Source: Flavobacteriaceae bacterium (GTDB lineage: Bacteria; Bacteroidota; Bacteroidia; Flavobacteriales; Flavobacteriaceae). From it: a stretch of DNA of 5,704 bases. How positions within the stretch are numbered: the first letter of the stretch is position 1; each line of letters begins with the position of its first letter. Positions 5,676 through 5,704 of the stretch are shown piece after piece. The translations under genes and the position numbers were made by a program. Below the pieces are notes generated by a model. The model was not told the DNA's origin. It ran no database searches and saw nothing but the letters and a program-made list of their open reading frames with translations. Location: the NCBI GenBank assembly GCA_023141985.1, contig JAGLKH010000092.1:1-5704 (forward strand), read 5' to 3'.

Positions 5676-5704
5676 AATTGTTTGTTTTTAATTGATTATT
5701 TTTA

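Overview
The window looks like the chromosome of a marine-type or soil-type member of the Flavobacteriia (Bacteroidota). It is very AT-rich and its genes have A-rich leaders without Shine-Dalgarno sequences. Putative promoters follow the Bacteroidota pattern (TTG, about 19-22 nt, TAnnTTTG). The proteins are typical of the group: a DUF5916/CBM9-like outer-membrane protein, a small OMP beta-barrel protein, a cyclophilin lipoprotein with a large insertion, and a DUF6249 membrane protein. The genus cannot be fixed from the sequence alone.

Layout from left to right. Positions 1-1830 (minus) hold the first 610 codons of a DUF5916 outer-membrane protein; its 3' end lies outside the window and it appears to start at TTG. 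A hairpin terminator at about 2001-2040 separates it from a 243-residue outer-membrane beta-barrel protein (2068-2799, minus). Next comes a 682-bp intergenic region (2800-3481) with a scattered family of TCGAC-containing boxes, including a 14-bp perfect palindrome. It also holds a promoter-terminator pair that encloses no protein gene, which is a candidate small RNA. A periplasmic VanX-type D-Ala-D-Ala dipeptidase follows (3482-4147, plus). It converges on a cyclophilin-type peptidylprolyl isomerase lipoprotein (4366-5208, minus). The last gene is a three-helix DUF6249 membrane protein (5325-5675, minus), with its own strong terminator at 5275-5304.

The genes do not form one obvious pathway. 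All five encoded proteins are predicted to act in the cell envelope: two in the outer membrane, one in the periplasm, one lipid-anchored and one in the inner membrane. Each appears to be its own transcription unit, judging from the spacing, orientation and terminators. I see no mobile element, CRISPR array, tRNA or rRNA.

No clear new multi-gene system is visible. The least explained part is the 2800-3481 intergenic region, where the box cluster lies upstream of the beta-barrel gene on one side and touches the putative small-RNA promoter on the other.
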